Positions 1 through 6,369 of a DNA stretch of 21,924 bases are shown in pieces. Position 1 is the stretch's first letter. Each line of letters starts with the position of its first letter. This DNA is from a virus. The stretch lies in the IMG/VR virus record IMGVR_UViG_3300031766_000083, positions 1-21,924 of that record. One strand, 5' to 3'. The position numbers and the translations under genes were made by a program. The notes beneath the pieces were generated by a model. The model did no database searches. It worked only from the letters and a program-made list of their open reading frames with translations, and was not told the DNA's origin.

Positions 1-1
1 C

Positions 2-259
2 CGCGTGTGGAACGATAAAGAAGCGGTAGAAGATAAAGTGCGTAAGGCCAAGAAAATAAAACTAGAAGACGGCTTTACTTACTCCCTGAAATCGCCAGCG
101 CAGTTAGAGAAAGTATGTAAGACCTTGAAGGTAGACTTTAAGCAGTACGAGGGTTTTATCTCCAGTGTTTCGTCTGGCACTACGCTAGCTAAAGCCGATG
201 ATAAACGCCCAGCTGCGCTGCCTTTAGCAGGGCTCGAGCAGTTGAACGAAATGAATTGA
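2..259 (+). CDS. DUF2800-type (Cas4/RecB-like nuclease) protein, C-terminal fragment
   Basis: Partial gene: the frame is open to the left edge, so the true start lies outside the window and the GTG at 5 is probably internal. About 85 residues remain. They carry a terminal pattern I associate with phage DUF2800 proteins: an R-x-W-x-D-K-E-A segment, then a LKSPAQLEK helix, then a closing TTLAKADDKRPA motif. DUF2800 proteins are predicted PD-(D/E)XK (Cas4/RecB-like) exonucleases and commonly sit beside a single-strand-binding protein and a PolA polymerase in phage replication modules, as here. The catalytic core is not in this window, so activity cannot be judged. The stop codon is followed by a 179-bp non-coding leader before the next gene. 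Identification comes from motif memory and context, not a search. Confidence 0.6.
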   Translation, partial: RVWNDKEAVEDKVRKAKKIKLEDGFTYSLKSPAQLEKVCKTLKVDFKQYEGFISSVSSGTTLAKADDKRPAALPLAGLEQLNEMN

Positions 260-287
260 TATGTCTGTGTACTTAGCGTAGTCTCAT

Positions 288-293
288 TATAGT
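288..293 (+). promoter_or_regulatory. Weak candidate -10 box (TATAGT)
   Basis: TATAGT lies in the gap between the nuclease and the ssDNA-binding-like gene, upstream of a structured leader. No good -35 box sits at normal spacing; the best match, TTGATA at 256-261, is 26 nt away. If it is used, transcription would start near 300 and give a leader of about 140 nt containing the stem-loops at 315-365 and 387-406. Weak evidence. Confidence 0.2.
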
Positions 294-314
294 TTCGGTG
301 TGTGTTTGAGCACC

Positions 315-365
315 GGCGCTAGTGGGGCGGCCCTAAGCACAGCATTCGACGCTGTGGCTAGCGTT
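315..365 (+). promoter_or_regulatory. Possible three-way-junction RNA in 5' leader
   Basis: Hand folding gives three helices. P1 pairs 317-320 (CGCT) with 360-363 (AGCG) and can be extended by two G-U pairs. P2 is GGG 324-326 with CCC 331-333. P3 is AGCACAGC 336-343 with 351-355 plus 357-359, one bulged G at 356, and a 7-nt loop. An alternative 6-bp P1 (CGCTAG 317-322 with CTAGCG 358-363) would compete with the base of P3. It lies in the leader of the ssDNA-binding-like gene. The function is unknown and the fold was done by eye. Confidence 0.35.
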
Positions 366-386
366 TCAAAAAAGCCGAAACTAACC

Positions 387-406
387 CGCCGCCCGAAAGG
401 GCGGCG
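387..406 (+). promoter_or_regulatory. GAAA-capped 8-bp GC stem-loop upstream of start codon
   Basis: A perfect stem CGCCGCCC (387-394) / GGGCGGCG (399-406) is closed by a GAAA (GNRA-type) tetraloop. No T-run follows on the + strand, so it is not a canonical intrinsic terminator in that direction. It ends 32 nt before the ATG at 439. Plausible roles are mRNA stabilisation, an attenuator or a protein-binding site. Confidence 0.55.
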
Positions 407-438
407 ACTTAAACTTAGAAACCTAAAGAGAAAATACT

Positions 439-1167
439 ATGAGCAATTTACCTGCAAATATCTCCAACCTAGTCGGCGCGCTTGAGTCGGCACAACAGTC
501 AACCCCTCCAGTAGCTAGCGGTGATTTTCTATACCTGAAAATGACCAAAATAGGTGAGTGGGTGTACGGCGCCGAAGAAACCGAAGTAGCTGAAGACTCT
601 GTTTTTGTAGTAGAGCCGTCTAGCTATGCACAAGGTTACGTGGCGTGGGACGATGGCGAGTTAATCGACGAGCAGATGGCAGCCGCTGGGCAGCCTCCTA
701 TTGTCGTAGCTGACCTGCCGGCGTTACCTGCTGGCGTTCGCTGGGACTCCCAAGTAGCGTTTGCGCTTAAGGGTATCGAAGGCGGTGATAAAGGCGTACA
801 GCTGTTGTACAAAGTTTCTTCACGCGGCGGCAAAACGGCAATAGCTGAATTGCTGGCTGAAATAATTGCACGTGGCAAGGCGGGTAACGCTGACTTGTGC
901 CCTGTGGTTATCCTAGAACGTTCGTCTTATAAGCATAAGAAATACGGCAAAATTTTTACGCCGGTGCTTAGAATCGACGAGTGGCTGGACGTAGAAGACG
1001 CGGCGGAGAATGCTGAACCTGAACCTGAAGCGAAAGAGGACGAAGAGCCTGCAACTGAAGATAAGCCTAAACGATCACGTCGTGGTCGTGCGGCTGAACC
1101 TGAAGCGAAAGAGGCCGAAGAGCCTGAGCCGGCTAAACGCACGCGTCGCAGTCGGAGAAATACATAA
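439..1167 (+). CDS. Putative phage single-stranded-DNA-binding / replication accessory protein with charged repeat tail
   Basis: A 242-residue protein between a DUF2800-type nuclease and the DNA polymerase, the slot that holds the ssDNA-binding protein in many phage replication modules. Residues 1-195 form a compact, probably beta-rich domain with an FLYLKMTKIGEWVYGAEE segment near residue 31 and an SYKHKKYGKIFTPVLRIDEW segment near residue 160. I recall similar segments in uncharacterised phage proteins next to polymerases. The C-terminal ~50 residues are low complexity: two copies of an E-P-E-A-K-E-(D/A)-E-E-P acidic block, each followed by a Lys/Arg cluster (KRSRRGR; KRTRRSRR). Unlike bacterial SSB, which ends acidic, this tail ends basic. 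The ATG at 439 follows an AAAGAGAA ribosome-binding-like stretch. A terminator lies 18 nt after the stop. The function is inferred from position; the family name is not certain. Confidence 0.6.
   Translation: MSNLPANISNLVGALESAQQSTPPVASGDFLYLKMTKIGEWVYGAEETEVAEDSVFVVEPSSYAQGYVAWDDGELIDEQMAAAGQPPIVVADLPALPAGVRWDSQVAFALKGIEGGDKGVQLLYKVSSRGGKTAIAELLAEIIARGKAGNADLCPVVILERSSYKHKKYGKIFTPVLRIDEWLDVEDAAENAEPEPEAKEDEEPATEDKPKRSRRGRAAEPEAKEAEEPEPAKRTRRSRRNT
1021..1126 (+). repeat. Imperfect in-frame duplication, 75-bp offset
   Basis: A 31-bp core at 1021-1051 recurs at 1096-1126 with one mismatch. The 75-bp offset equals 25 codons. Each copy encodes an acidic block followed by a Lys/Arg block in the C-terminal tail of the ssDNA-binding-like protein. 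The in-frame spacing suggests a tandem duplication that kept coding. Confidence 0.75.
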
Positions 1168-1184
1168 CCTCTGCGATCTTAGAG

Positions 1185-1210
1185 GGGGCCGCTCGCGCGG
1201 CCTTTTCTTT
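1185..1210 (+). terminator. Intrinsic terminator after the ssDNA-binding-like gene
   Basis: A GGCCGC (1187-1192) / GCGGCC (1197-1202) stem with a TCGC loop runs straight into TTTTCTTTCT. The stem can be extended by G-U pairs at its base. This is a canonical + strand intrinsic terminator placed inside the early gene row, so it probably lowers transcription of the downstream small gene and polymerase relative to the ssDNA-binding-like gene. Confidence 0.75.
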
Positions 1211-1238
1211 CTAACCCCAACCAAAAAAGGTGTAAACG

Positions 1239-1640
1239 ATGTCCAGTGCCGAGCGAGACGAAATAATAACCCTTATGGCCACTAAGGCCTCAGACCTTAT
1301 TGCTACGTTTTTGACTGAACTAAGAATTGAAGGTATAGACGAAAAAGTAGCTCTGTCTATAGCTGTTTTAACGCTTATGGGCTGTGTAGGTGAGACCCTG
1401 AAAATAGCTATGGAAGAAGAGAGAAAGAAGATAGAAGCCAACCCTTATTCCTCCGACACTGCAAAAGAACGCGAAATAGAACTTCTGACCGGCACCTGCG
1501 TAAATCAGTGCTTGAACATACTTAAAAAGTCGCTACCTATTCCCATATCAGCTAAGGCTATAAAAGCCGGCGACGCCTCTAAAGTTGATTCTTACATAGA
1601 AGGCTTAGCTGCTGAAAATAAGTCAGGTGCGTTAAATTGA
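1239..1640 (+). CDS. Small helical protein of unknown function in replication module
   Basis: A 133-residue protein I do not recognise. It reads as mostly helical: residues 1-70 have a regular hydrophobic pattern (LATFLTELRIEG, VALSIAVLTLMGC), followed by a charged EEERKKIEANP segment. A second helical part has two cysteines (GTCVNQCLNIL). No signal peptide or convincing membrane span is seen; the 42-54 stretch is hydrophobic but short. The ATG at 1239 is preceded by AAAAAAGGTG, a reasonable ribosome-binding site. Its TGA stop (1638-1640) overlaps the TTG start of the polymerase, which suggests translational coupling and possibly matched dosage with the polymerase. A replication accessory role is inferred from position only. 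Confidence 0.75.
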   Translation: MSSAERDEIITLMATKASDLIATFLTELRIEGIDEKVALSIAVLTLMGCVGETLKIAMEEERKKIEANPYSSDTAKEREIELLTGTCVNQCLNILKKSLPIPISAKAIKAGDASKVDSYIEGLAAENKSGALN

Positions 1641-3622
1641 TCGTCGGCCTAGATTTCGAGACGCGCAGCGAAGTAGATTTAAAAGCCTGTGGCGCTGACG
1701 TTTACGCCAGTGACCCCAGCACCGATATTATTTGTTGCTCGTTCATAAACAAAGATAACGGGCAGGAGTGGCTATGGTATCCAGGGCAGAAAATACCTCA
1801 CGAATTAATTTTAGCGTTGCAGTTAGCCACGGACGTAGAAGCTCATAACGCGCGGTTCGATGAACTTATCTATGAATGTATAGCCGTATCTGACTACGGT
1901 TTCCCAATACTACCGAAAGAAAAATGGGTGTGCACCATAGCTCAATGCCGTGTAAACGCAATGCCGGCTAGCCTCGATGCGGCCACTAGAGCCGCCGACG
2001 CTAAGCATAAAAAAGATCACACCGGTAGCGCGCTAATTAGAAAGCTTTGCGTGCCAAAAGACGGCGTTTTCAATACGGACCCTACGCTCATAGCTAAGAT
2101 GGGTAAATACTGCATGAAGGATAGCCGTGCCATGGTGGGGCTCACTAATACGTTGCGGCCGCTGTCAGATATTGATAAGCGCGACTGGCAGATTAACGAA
2201 CGTATAAACGACCGGGGCATTCTAGTAGATATAGAGCTGGCCACGCTGGCGCAGGCTTACGCCGCACAGGAAAAAGACGAATTGGGCCGTCAGCTGTCTA
2301 ATCTTACAGACGGCGCCATAACTAAAGTGACTCAAACTACTAAGTTTTTAAAAGTGCTGAAAGAAGAGCTGCCAGCGGAGCTTATGCACTGCGTACAAAA
2401 ACCCCGTAAGGCAGCGAGTGACCCGGTAAAATACACGTTAGACAAGGCCGCCCGAGGTTTACTGCTGGAGGAAGAAGGTTTAGAGCCCCACCACCGCGAC
2501 ATAATAACTTTGATACACGAAGGCGGTAACTCTAGCGTGTCGAAGTTCACCGCCATGCTAAACAGGGCTGATCCTATTACCGGCCGGGTACACGGCGCTT
2601 TCATCTTTGCTGGTGCTGGCCAGACGCAGCGCTACTCCAGCAAAGGTCTACAACTCCATAACATGCGTCGCGATTGTCATTCTGCTGACGAAGCTGAGAT
2701 ATTAAAAGCTAAAATGCGTCGCGGCGAGAGCATAGGCGAGCCGGTAATGGACGTGCTGGCCAAGATGTTAAGGCCTACTGTGGTGCCCGCTAAAGGGCAC
2801 AAATTTATTGTGGGGGATTGGTCGGCCATAGAGGCTAGGGTGCTGCCATGGCTGTCTGACAGTCCCGGCGGGCGGAAAGTTTTAGACCGCTTCAGGCATT
2901 ACGACGCTAACCCCGAAAAAGGCGACATATACACCGCTACGGCCTCTGACATGAGTATGGACGATAGGCAGATAGGTAAAGTGGCCGTGTTGTCTTTAGG
3001 CTTTGGTGGGGCTGTGGGGGCGTTTCAGTCCATGGCCAAAAACTATGGCGTTACCATATCCGATAGCTACGCACTGTCAGTAGTAGGTAAGTGGCGTAGA
3101 GCTAACCCGTGGGCTGTTAAGTTCTGGGGCGAGCTTGAGAAAGCAGCGCTTAAAGCTGTGCGCCGGCCCCGAACAGTACACGCCGCCGGGCGGGTCAAAT
3201 ACGTATTCACTCCCGAACTTTTAGGCGGCACGTTGTTTTGTATCCTGCCTAACGACACAGTAATTCAGTACCCTTATGCACGTATAGACCGTGGCAATGT
3301 AACCGCCATGAAAGCCTCTGTGCAGCCTAAGAGCGACAGTGAAGACGAATGGCCTAGAATGTCACTGTGGGGCGGCTTTTTAGCAGAGAACATTACCCAA
3401 GCGTCTTCAGCGTGCCTGCTACGTGAGTTACTGGCAGACATGGTAGAAGATGAGTTCCCAGTAGTGGGGCACTGCCATGATGAAGTTATTTTAGAACCGC
3501 ACGACTATGAGGTAGATGTTATGCTGGAAGAATGTCAAAGCTATATGGAAGCTTGCCCAGAATGGGCCAAGGGTTTACCCTTACGGGCCGTGCCAGAAGT
3601 TTTTACCCGTTACGGAAAATAA
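1637..3622 (+). CDS. Family-A (Pol I-type) phage DNA polymerase with 3'-5' exonuclease
   Basis: A 661-residue replicative polymerase. The exonuclease domain shows DFETRS (D6, E8; Exo I), HNARFD (70-75; Exo II) and YCMKD (158-162; Exo III). The polymerase domain shows motif A, DWSAIEARVLPWL from D394; motif B (O-helix), RQIGKVAVLSLGFGG at 444-458 with R444 and K448; and motif C, GHCHDEV with H614-D615-E616. Aligned on Arg754/Lys758 of E. coli Pol I, the position-762 residue is Leu452 and the Tyr766 position is Phe456. There is no 5' nuclease domain, as usual for phage PolA. The start is TTG: D6 must be kept, an AGGTG site lies 7 nt upstream, and TTG overlaps the previous TGA. A - strand-oriented terminator follows the stop. 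The family call is very sure. Confidence 0.95.
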   Translation: MIVGLDFETRSEVDLKACGADVYASDPSTDIICCSFINKDNGQEWLWYPGQKIPHELILALQLATDVEAHNARFDELIYECIAVSDYGFPILPKEKWVCTIAQCRVNAMPASLDAATRAADAKHKKDHTGSALIRKLCVPKDGVFNTDPTLIAKMGKYCMKDSRAMVGLTNTLRPLSDIDKRDWQINERINDRGILVDIELATLAQAYAAQEKDELGRQLSNLTDGAITKVTQTTKFLKVLKEELPAELMHCVQKPRKAASDPVKYTLDKAARGLLLEEEGLEPHHRDIITLIHEGGNSSVSKFTAMLNRADPITGRVHGAFIFAGAGQTQRYSSKGLQLHNMRRDCHSADEAEILKAKMRRGESIGEPVMDVLAKMLRPTVVPAKGHKFIVGDWSAIEARVLPWLSDSPGGRKVLDRFRHYDANPEKGDIYTATASDMSMDDRQIGKVAVLSLGFGGAVGAFQSMAKNYGVTISDSYALSVVGKWRRANPWAVKFWGELEKAALKAVRRPRTVHAAGRVKYVFTPELLGGTLFCILPNDTVIQYPYARIDRGNVTAMKASVQPKSDSEDEWPRMSLWGGFLAENITQASSACLLRELLADMVEDEFPVVGHCHDEVILEPHDYEVDVMLEECQSYMEACPEWAKGLPLRAVPEVFTRYGK

Positions 3623-3649
3623 AAAAACCCGCTGCGGCGAAACAGCGGG
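3616..3649 (-). terminator. Intrinsic terminator on the - strand behind the polymerase gene
   Basis: CCCGCTG (3628-3634) pairs with CAGCGGG (3643-3649) across an 8-nt loop. Seven A at 3621-3627 on the + strand become seven T directly after the stem when read on the - strand. On the + strand the stem is followed by CTTCAGTG, with no T-run. The canonical orientation is therefore leftward, antisense to the replication genes. Confidence 0.75.
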
Positions 3650-3695
3650 CTTCAGTGCCCAACCAAAGGCATCAATCATTTAAAAGGCGTTCCAA

Positions 3696-6206
3696 ATGAC
3701 CAATGAAACGAAAGATACAGCTACTAACGACGAAGCGCAAGTAGTAAGCGACCTAGAAAAATTCGCTACCGCTGATGCTCCTAGCACTAATGCTATTACT
3801 TTCCCTGAAGTGCCCCCGAAAGATTACGATACTGACCTTATAGAAAACTTCCTGGACACTGTGTTCCACGCAGGGCTAGACGATGAAGAACAAGTGCTTA
3901 CGTGGATGGTTAAGCCTACTTCTCAACCTTACCACCCTAAAAGCGAGACCAGACTGCTAGAACTTTTAAGCAGTACCCGCCAGCCTAAAGCTTTGTACTA
4001 CGCCACTGCCACTTGCAAAGTGGACCCCGAGGACGGGAAACTCCACCACCGAAAAGACCTGTTTCAAACGCTCCGCGTGGTCGTACTGGACGATATAGGA
4101 ACTAAAGTTCCAGTAGCCAAAATACCTGAAGACTTCCCCCCGTCGTACATAATAGAGTCGAGCGCCGGCAATTTTCAGTACGGCTATGTTCTAACCGAGC
4201 CGGTAGAAGAGCTGCCCGCGGCTGAAGCTTTGATCCAACTGGTTTATGAGTCTGGCTACTCGGACGAAGGCGGTAAAACACCGGTAAAATTGGTGCGGCT
4301 CCCAGAGGGCGTAAACGGCAAGAAAGGTGAAAAAGGCAAGTTTATAAGCCGGCTTACTTCTCTCACTGACGTTACCTATTCACCGCAGGACATACTCGAC
4401 AAACTGAAACTTAACGTGGACTGGGCCGACGTGCTGGCAGACGCCGACGAGGTAACTAAACGCCGCGCTTCGCAGTCTTTAGGCGCGTCACCGTGGGCCG
4501 ACGTCACCCCTAAAGCGCAAGCTATGAACGGGTTTATAGACCCGGTATTAGAATGGCTATACGACACTAATCAAGTAGCGTTGGATAACCAAGGACCGTG
4601 GATAGACATAAAGTGCCCATGGAGCGAAGGACACACGTCTGGTAAATCTACTGCGCGTTACGCGCCGCTGGGAAGGGGAGAGAACGTCTCCATGCGCGGG
4701 TTTAAATGTTTCCATGACCACTGTGCCGGCACTAACACACCAGATTTTCTTAAGTACGTGGCCAACGTAAGCGGTATACAGGCAGGAGTGCATGATCCCG
4801 CTGCCGAGCTCGCTACGCGCTATGTGTTCGATAAAATACTTAATTCAGCGTGGGACATAAAAAGCCAAAAACGCGACATACGTATACCCATGACCTCTTT
4901 CACTACGCTGCACCCACATAAAACGACTATTCAAACCGTGGACGGCAAAGAGAAGTTGGTAGGCATGACGGCTCTGTGGTGCACTTCGCCTTCTAGGGTA
5001 GTAGTGGCCGGGGAAATTTACGACCCGAGCACGACAGCTAGAATAGTAAAATCAGCTGGGGAACTGTACGTTAACCAGTTTTTTATCCCTGACTGGGGAA
5101 AAGGCCCTATAGATACGTCGCACGTTGAAAAGTTTACTGACTATCTGGAATACTTAATCCCTGATGAAGCCAGCCGCGCCTATTTTCTTATGTGGCTGGC
5201 TGCTAAAGCTCAAGATATGAGCTTCCGCGGTGCGGCTATAGTTATGATAGCTGATAAGCAGGGCGTAGGACGTTCTACGCTCGCTGACATGATTAAAACA
5301 CTGCTAGGCGGTAGTAATGTGGCTGACGTGCCCCTTAAGGATATGGTAGGCGACAGCCAGTTTAACGAGTGGCAAGAAAAACCTTTCATAGTGTCAGAGG
5401 AAACATTATCCGCTGACCCTAAATTACAATACAACACCTACGAGAAGCTTAAAACTTTCATCGATCCACGAAGCCGAACCATAACTATTAACCCTAAGTT
5501 TGGTTTAAAACGCGACGCCGTAGCGCATGCTAGCTATTTGTTTCTTTCTAACCATGTCAACGCTATAGCCATACCTGAAGGTGATCGCCGGTTTTATGTG
5601 TTAAAGAACGCAGACACTCCTGCCGCGCCTCGGGTGTTTACCCATCTTAACCGCTGGCTGAAGGTTAAAGACGACGATGGCATGCCAGTGTGGGGGCGCC
5701 ATGTTTTTAGATGGCTTCAAACTTTAGAAGTGGACATAGAAGCCATGACAGCCCCACCGCCTAGAACCACTGCTAAAGCCGATATGGAGGGGGAGTCACT
5801 TAACAACATAGATTTTGCCGTCAATAATCTGCTTTCTATATGGCCTGACCCGTATATAAACGCGACTGAAGTTTTTAGTATTTTTGAGAACCCTCTACTG
5901 TCCGGCCCTTTACACTTCGATGATGAAGCTAACCGTAAATACATAAGGCGCGCGGTGAACATGGCGAGCACTGGCTACAAGTGCGATGGTGTTAGAGACG
6001 TCAACGGCACGGGGAGAGTCATACGCCCCAGAGTGCTTAAAACTATCTCGCTCACGGGTGAAGGGTTTGTGCCTTTCCCTATCACTGCTAAACAGACAGA
6101 AGACGCCACCGAACACTTGCGCGGGCATTACACGCAACGGACGGTAAACCTAGAACAACTGGCCGAGGCCGTAGCTAACGCATTACATGAAGACGACCGG
6201 ATATAA
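3696..6206 (+). CDS. Primase-polymerase / zinc / SF3-like helicase fusion (DUF5906-type)
   Basis: An 836-residue replicative primase-helicase. Residues 1-60 are acidic and probably disordered. Residues 95-230 look like an archaeo-eukaryotic primase (PrimPol) domain: a VVVLDDIG strand (128-135), PSYIIESSAGNFQYGYVL (149-166), and a KLVRLPEGVNGK motif (198-209). A probable zinc site has C307, H313, C338 and C343, in KCPW...H and FKCFHDHC. Residues 480-640 are an SF3-like ATPase: Walker A region ADKQGVGRST (519-528) with Arg526 where Lys is usual, Walker B-like KPFIVSEE (562-569), a sensor-like FLSNH, and DRRF (630-633) as a candidate arginine finger. The C-terminal ~150 residues are unassigned. 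The ATG follows an AAAAGGCG site. Its position directly after PolA fits a complete phage replisome. The order resembles the deep-sea phage NrS-1 primase. Confidence 0.88.
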   Translation: MTNETKDTATNDEAQVVSDLEKFATADAPSTNAITFPEVPPKDYDTDLIENFLDTVFHAGLDDEEQVLTWMVKPTSQPYHPKSETRLLELLSSTRQPKALYYATATCKVDPEDGKLHHRKDLFQTLRVVVLDDIGTKVPVAKIPEDFPPSYIIESSAGNFQYGYVLTEPVEELPAAEALIQLVYESGYSDEGGKTPVKLVRLPEGVNGKKGEKGKFISRLTSLTDVTYSPQDILDKLKLNVDWADVLADADEVTKRRASQSLGASPWADVTPKAQAMNGFIDPVLEWLYDTNQVALDNQGPWIDIKCPWSEGHTSGKSTARYAPLGRGENVSMRGFKCFHDHCAGTNTPDFLKYVANVSGIQAGVHDPAAELATRYVFDKILNSAWDIKSQKRDIRIPMTSFTTLHPHKTTIQTVDGKEKLVGMTALWCTSPSRVVVAGEIYDPSTTARIVKSAGELYVNQFFIPDWGKGPIDTSHVEKFTDYLEYLIPDEASRAYFLMWLAAKAQDMSFRGAAIVMIADKQGVGRSTLADMIKTLLGGSNVADVPLKDMVGDSQFNEWQEKPFIVSEETLSADPKLQYNTYEKLKTFIDPRSRTITINPKFGLKRDAVAHASYLFLSNHVNAIAIPEGDRRFYVLKNADTPAAPRVFTHLNRWLKVKDDDGMPVWGRHVFRWLQTLEVDIEAMTAPPPRTTAKADMEGESLNNIDFAVNNLLSIWPDPYINATEVFSIFENPLLSGPLHFDDEANRKYIRRAVNMASTGYKCDGVRDVNGTGRVIRPRVLKTISLTGEGFVPFPITAKQTEDATEHLRGHYTQRTVNLEQLAEAVANALHEDDRI

Positions 6207-6369
6207 GTGTTGCACCTTAACTATGCTTAGGGTGCACGCTACAGAACCTTTAACAATGGTAGGTTTTTACTGCACTAACTGCCAAAAATTCATGCCTGCC
6301 ATTGGCAGGGAAAGACAACTACCTATACGGGATAAACATGAAAGAACTACAATTCCTACGACAAGATGA
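6187..6369 (+). CDS. Doubtful small Cys-rich protein between helicase and oxygenase genes
   Basis: A 60-residue reading frame that begins 20 nt inside the end of the helicase gene and overlaps the oxygenase start by 32 nt. It fills an otherwise empty 131-nt gap. Residues 6-36 include a YKCC pair and a FYCTNCQKF (C-x-x-C) knuckle that could bind zinc, and codon choice resembles the neighbours. Against it: no ribosome-binding site near the ATG at 6187, a C-terminal third that is only a shadow of the next gene, and strong stem-loops inside it (6211-6236, 6295-6309). It may instead be a structured intergenic leader. Confidence 0.35.
   Translation: MKTTGYKCCTLTMLRVHATEPLTMVGFYCTNCQKFMPAIGRERQLPIRDKHERTTIPTTR
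6211..6236 (+). promoter_or_regulatory. 10-bp stem-loop just after the helicase stop
   Basis: TGCACCTTAA (6211-6220) pairs with TTAGGGTGCA (6227-6236), with one G-U wobble and a 6-nt loop CTATGC. It begins 5 nt after the helicase TAA. No T-run follows, so it is not a standard terminator on either strand. It could protect the 3' end of the helicase message or control the next gene. Confidence 0.5.
6295..6309 (+). promoter_or_regulatory. 6-bp stem-loop upstream of oxygenase gene
   Basis: CCTGCC (6295-6300) pairs with GGCAGG (6304-6309) across a 3-nt loop ATT, 28 nt before the ATG at 6338. It spans the alternative TTG at 6302, which makes that TTG an unlikely start codon. Possible leader structure. 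Confidence 0.4.

Noticed and set aside
300-485. A 61-aa + strand frame starting upstream of, and overlapping, the ssDNA-binding-like gene
   Set aside because: No ribosome-binding site, low-complexity basic product, overlaps the real gene start by 47 nt, and its region is better explained by stem-loops.
6302-6337. TTG at 6302 as the start of the oxygenase gene
   Set aside because: It lies inside a 6-bp hairpin with no ribosome-binding site; ATG 6338 has CGGGAT upstream and the extra 12 residues look like non-coding sequence.
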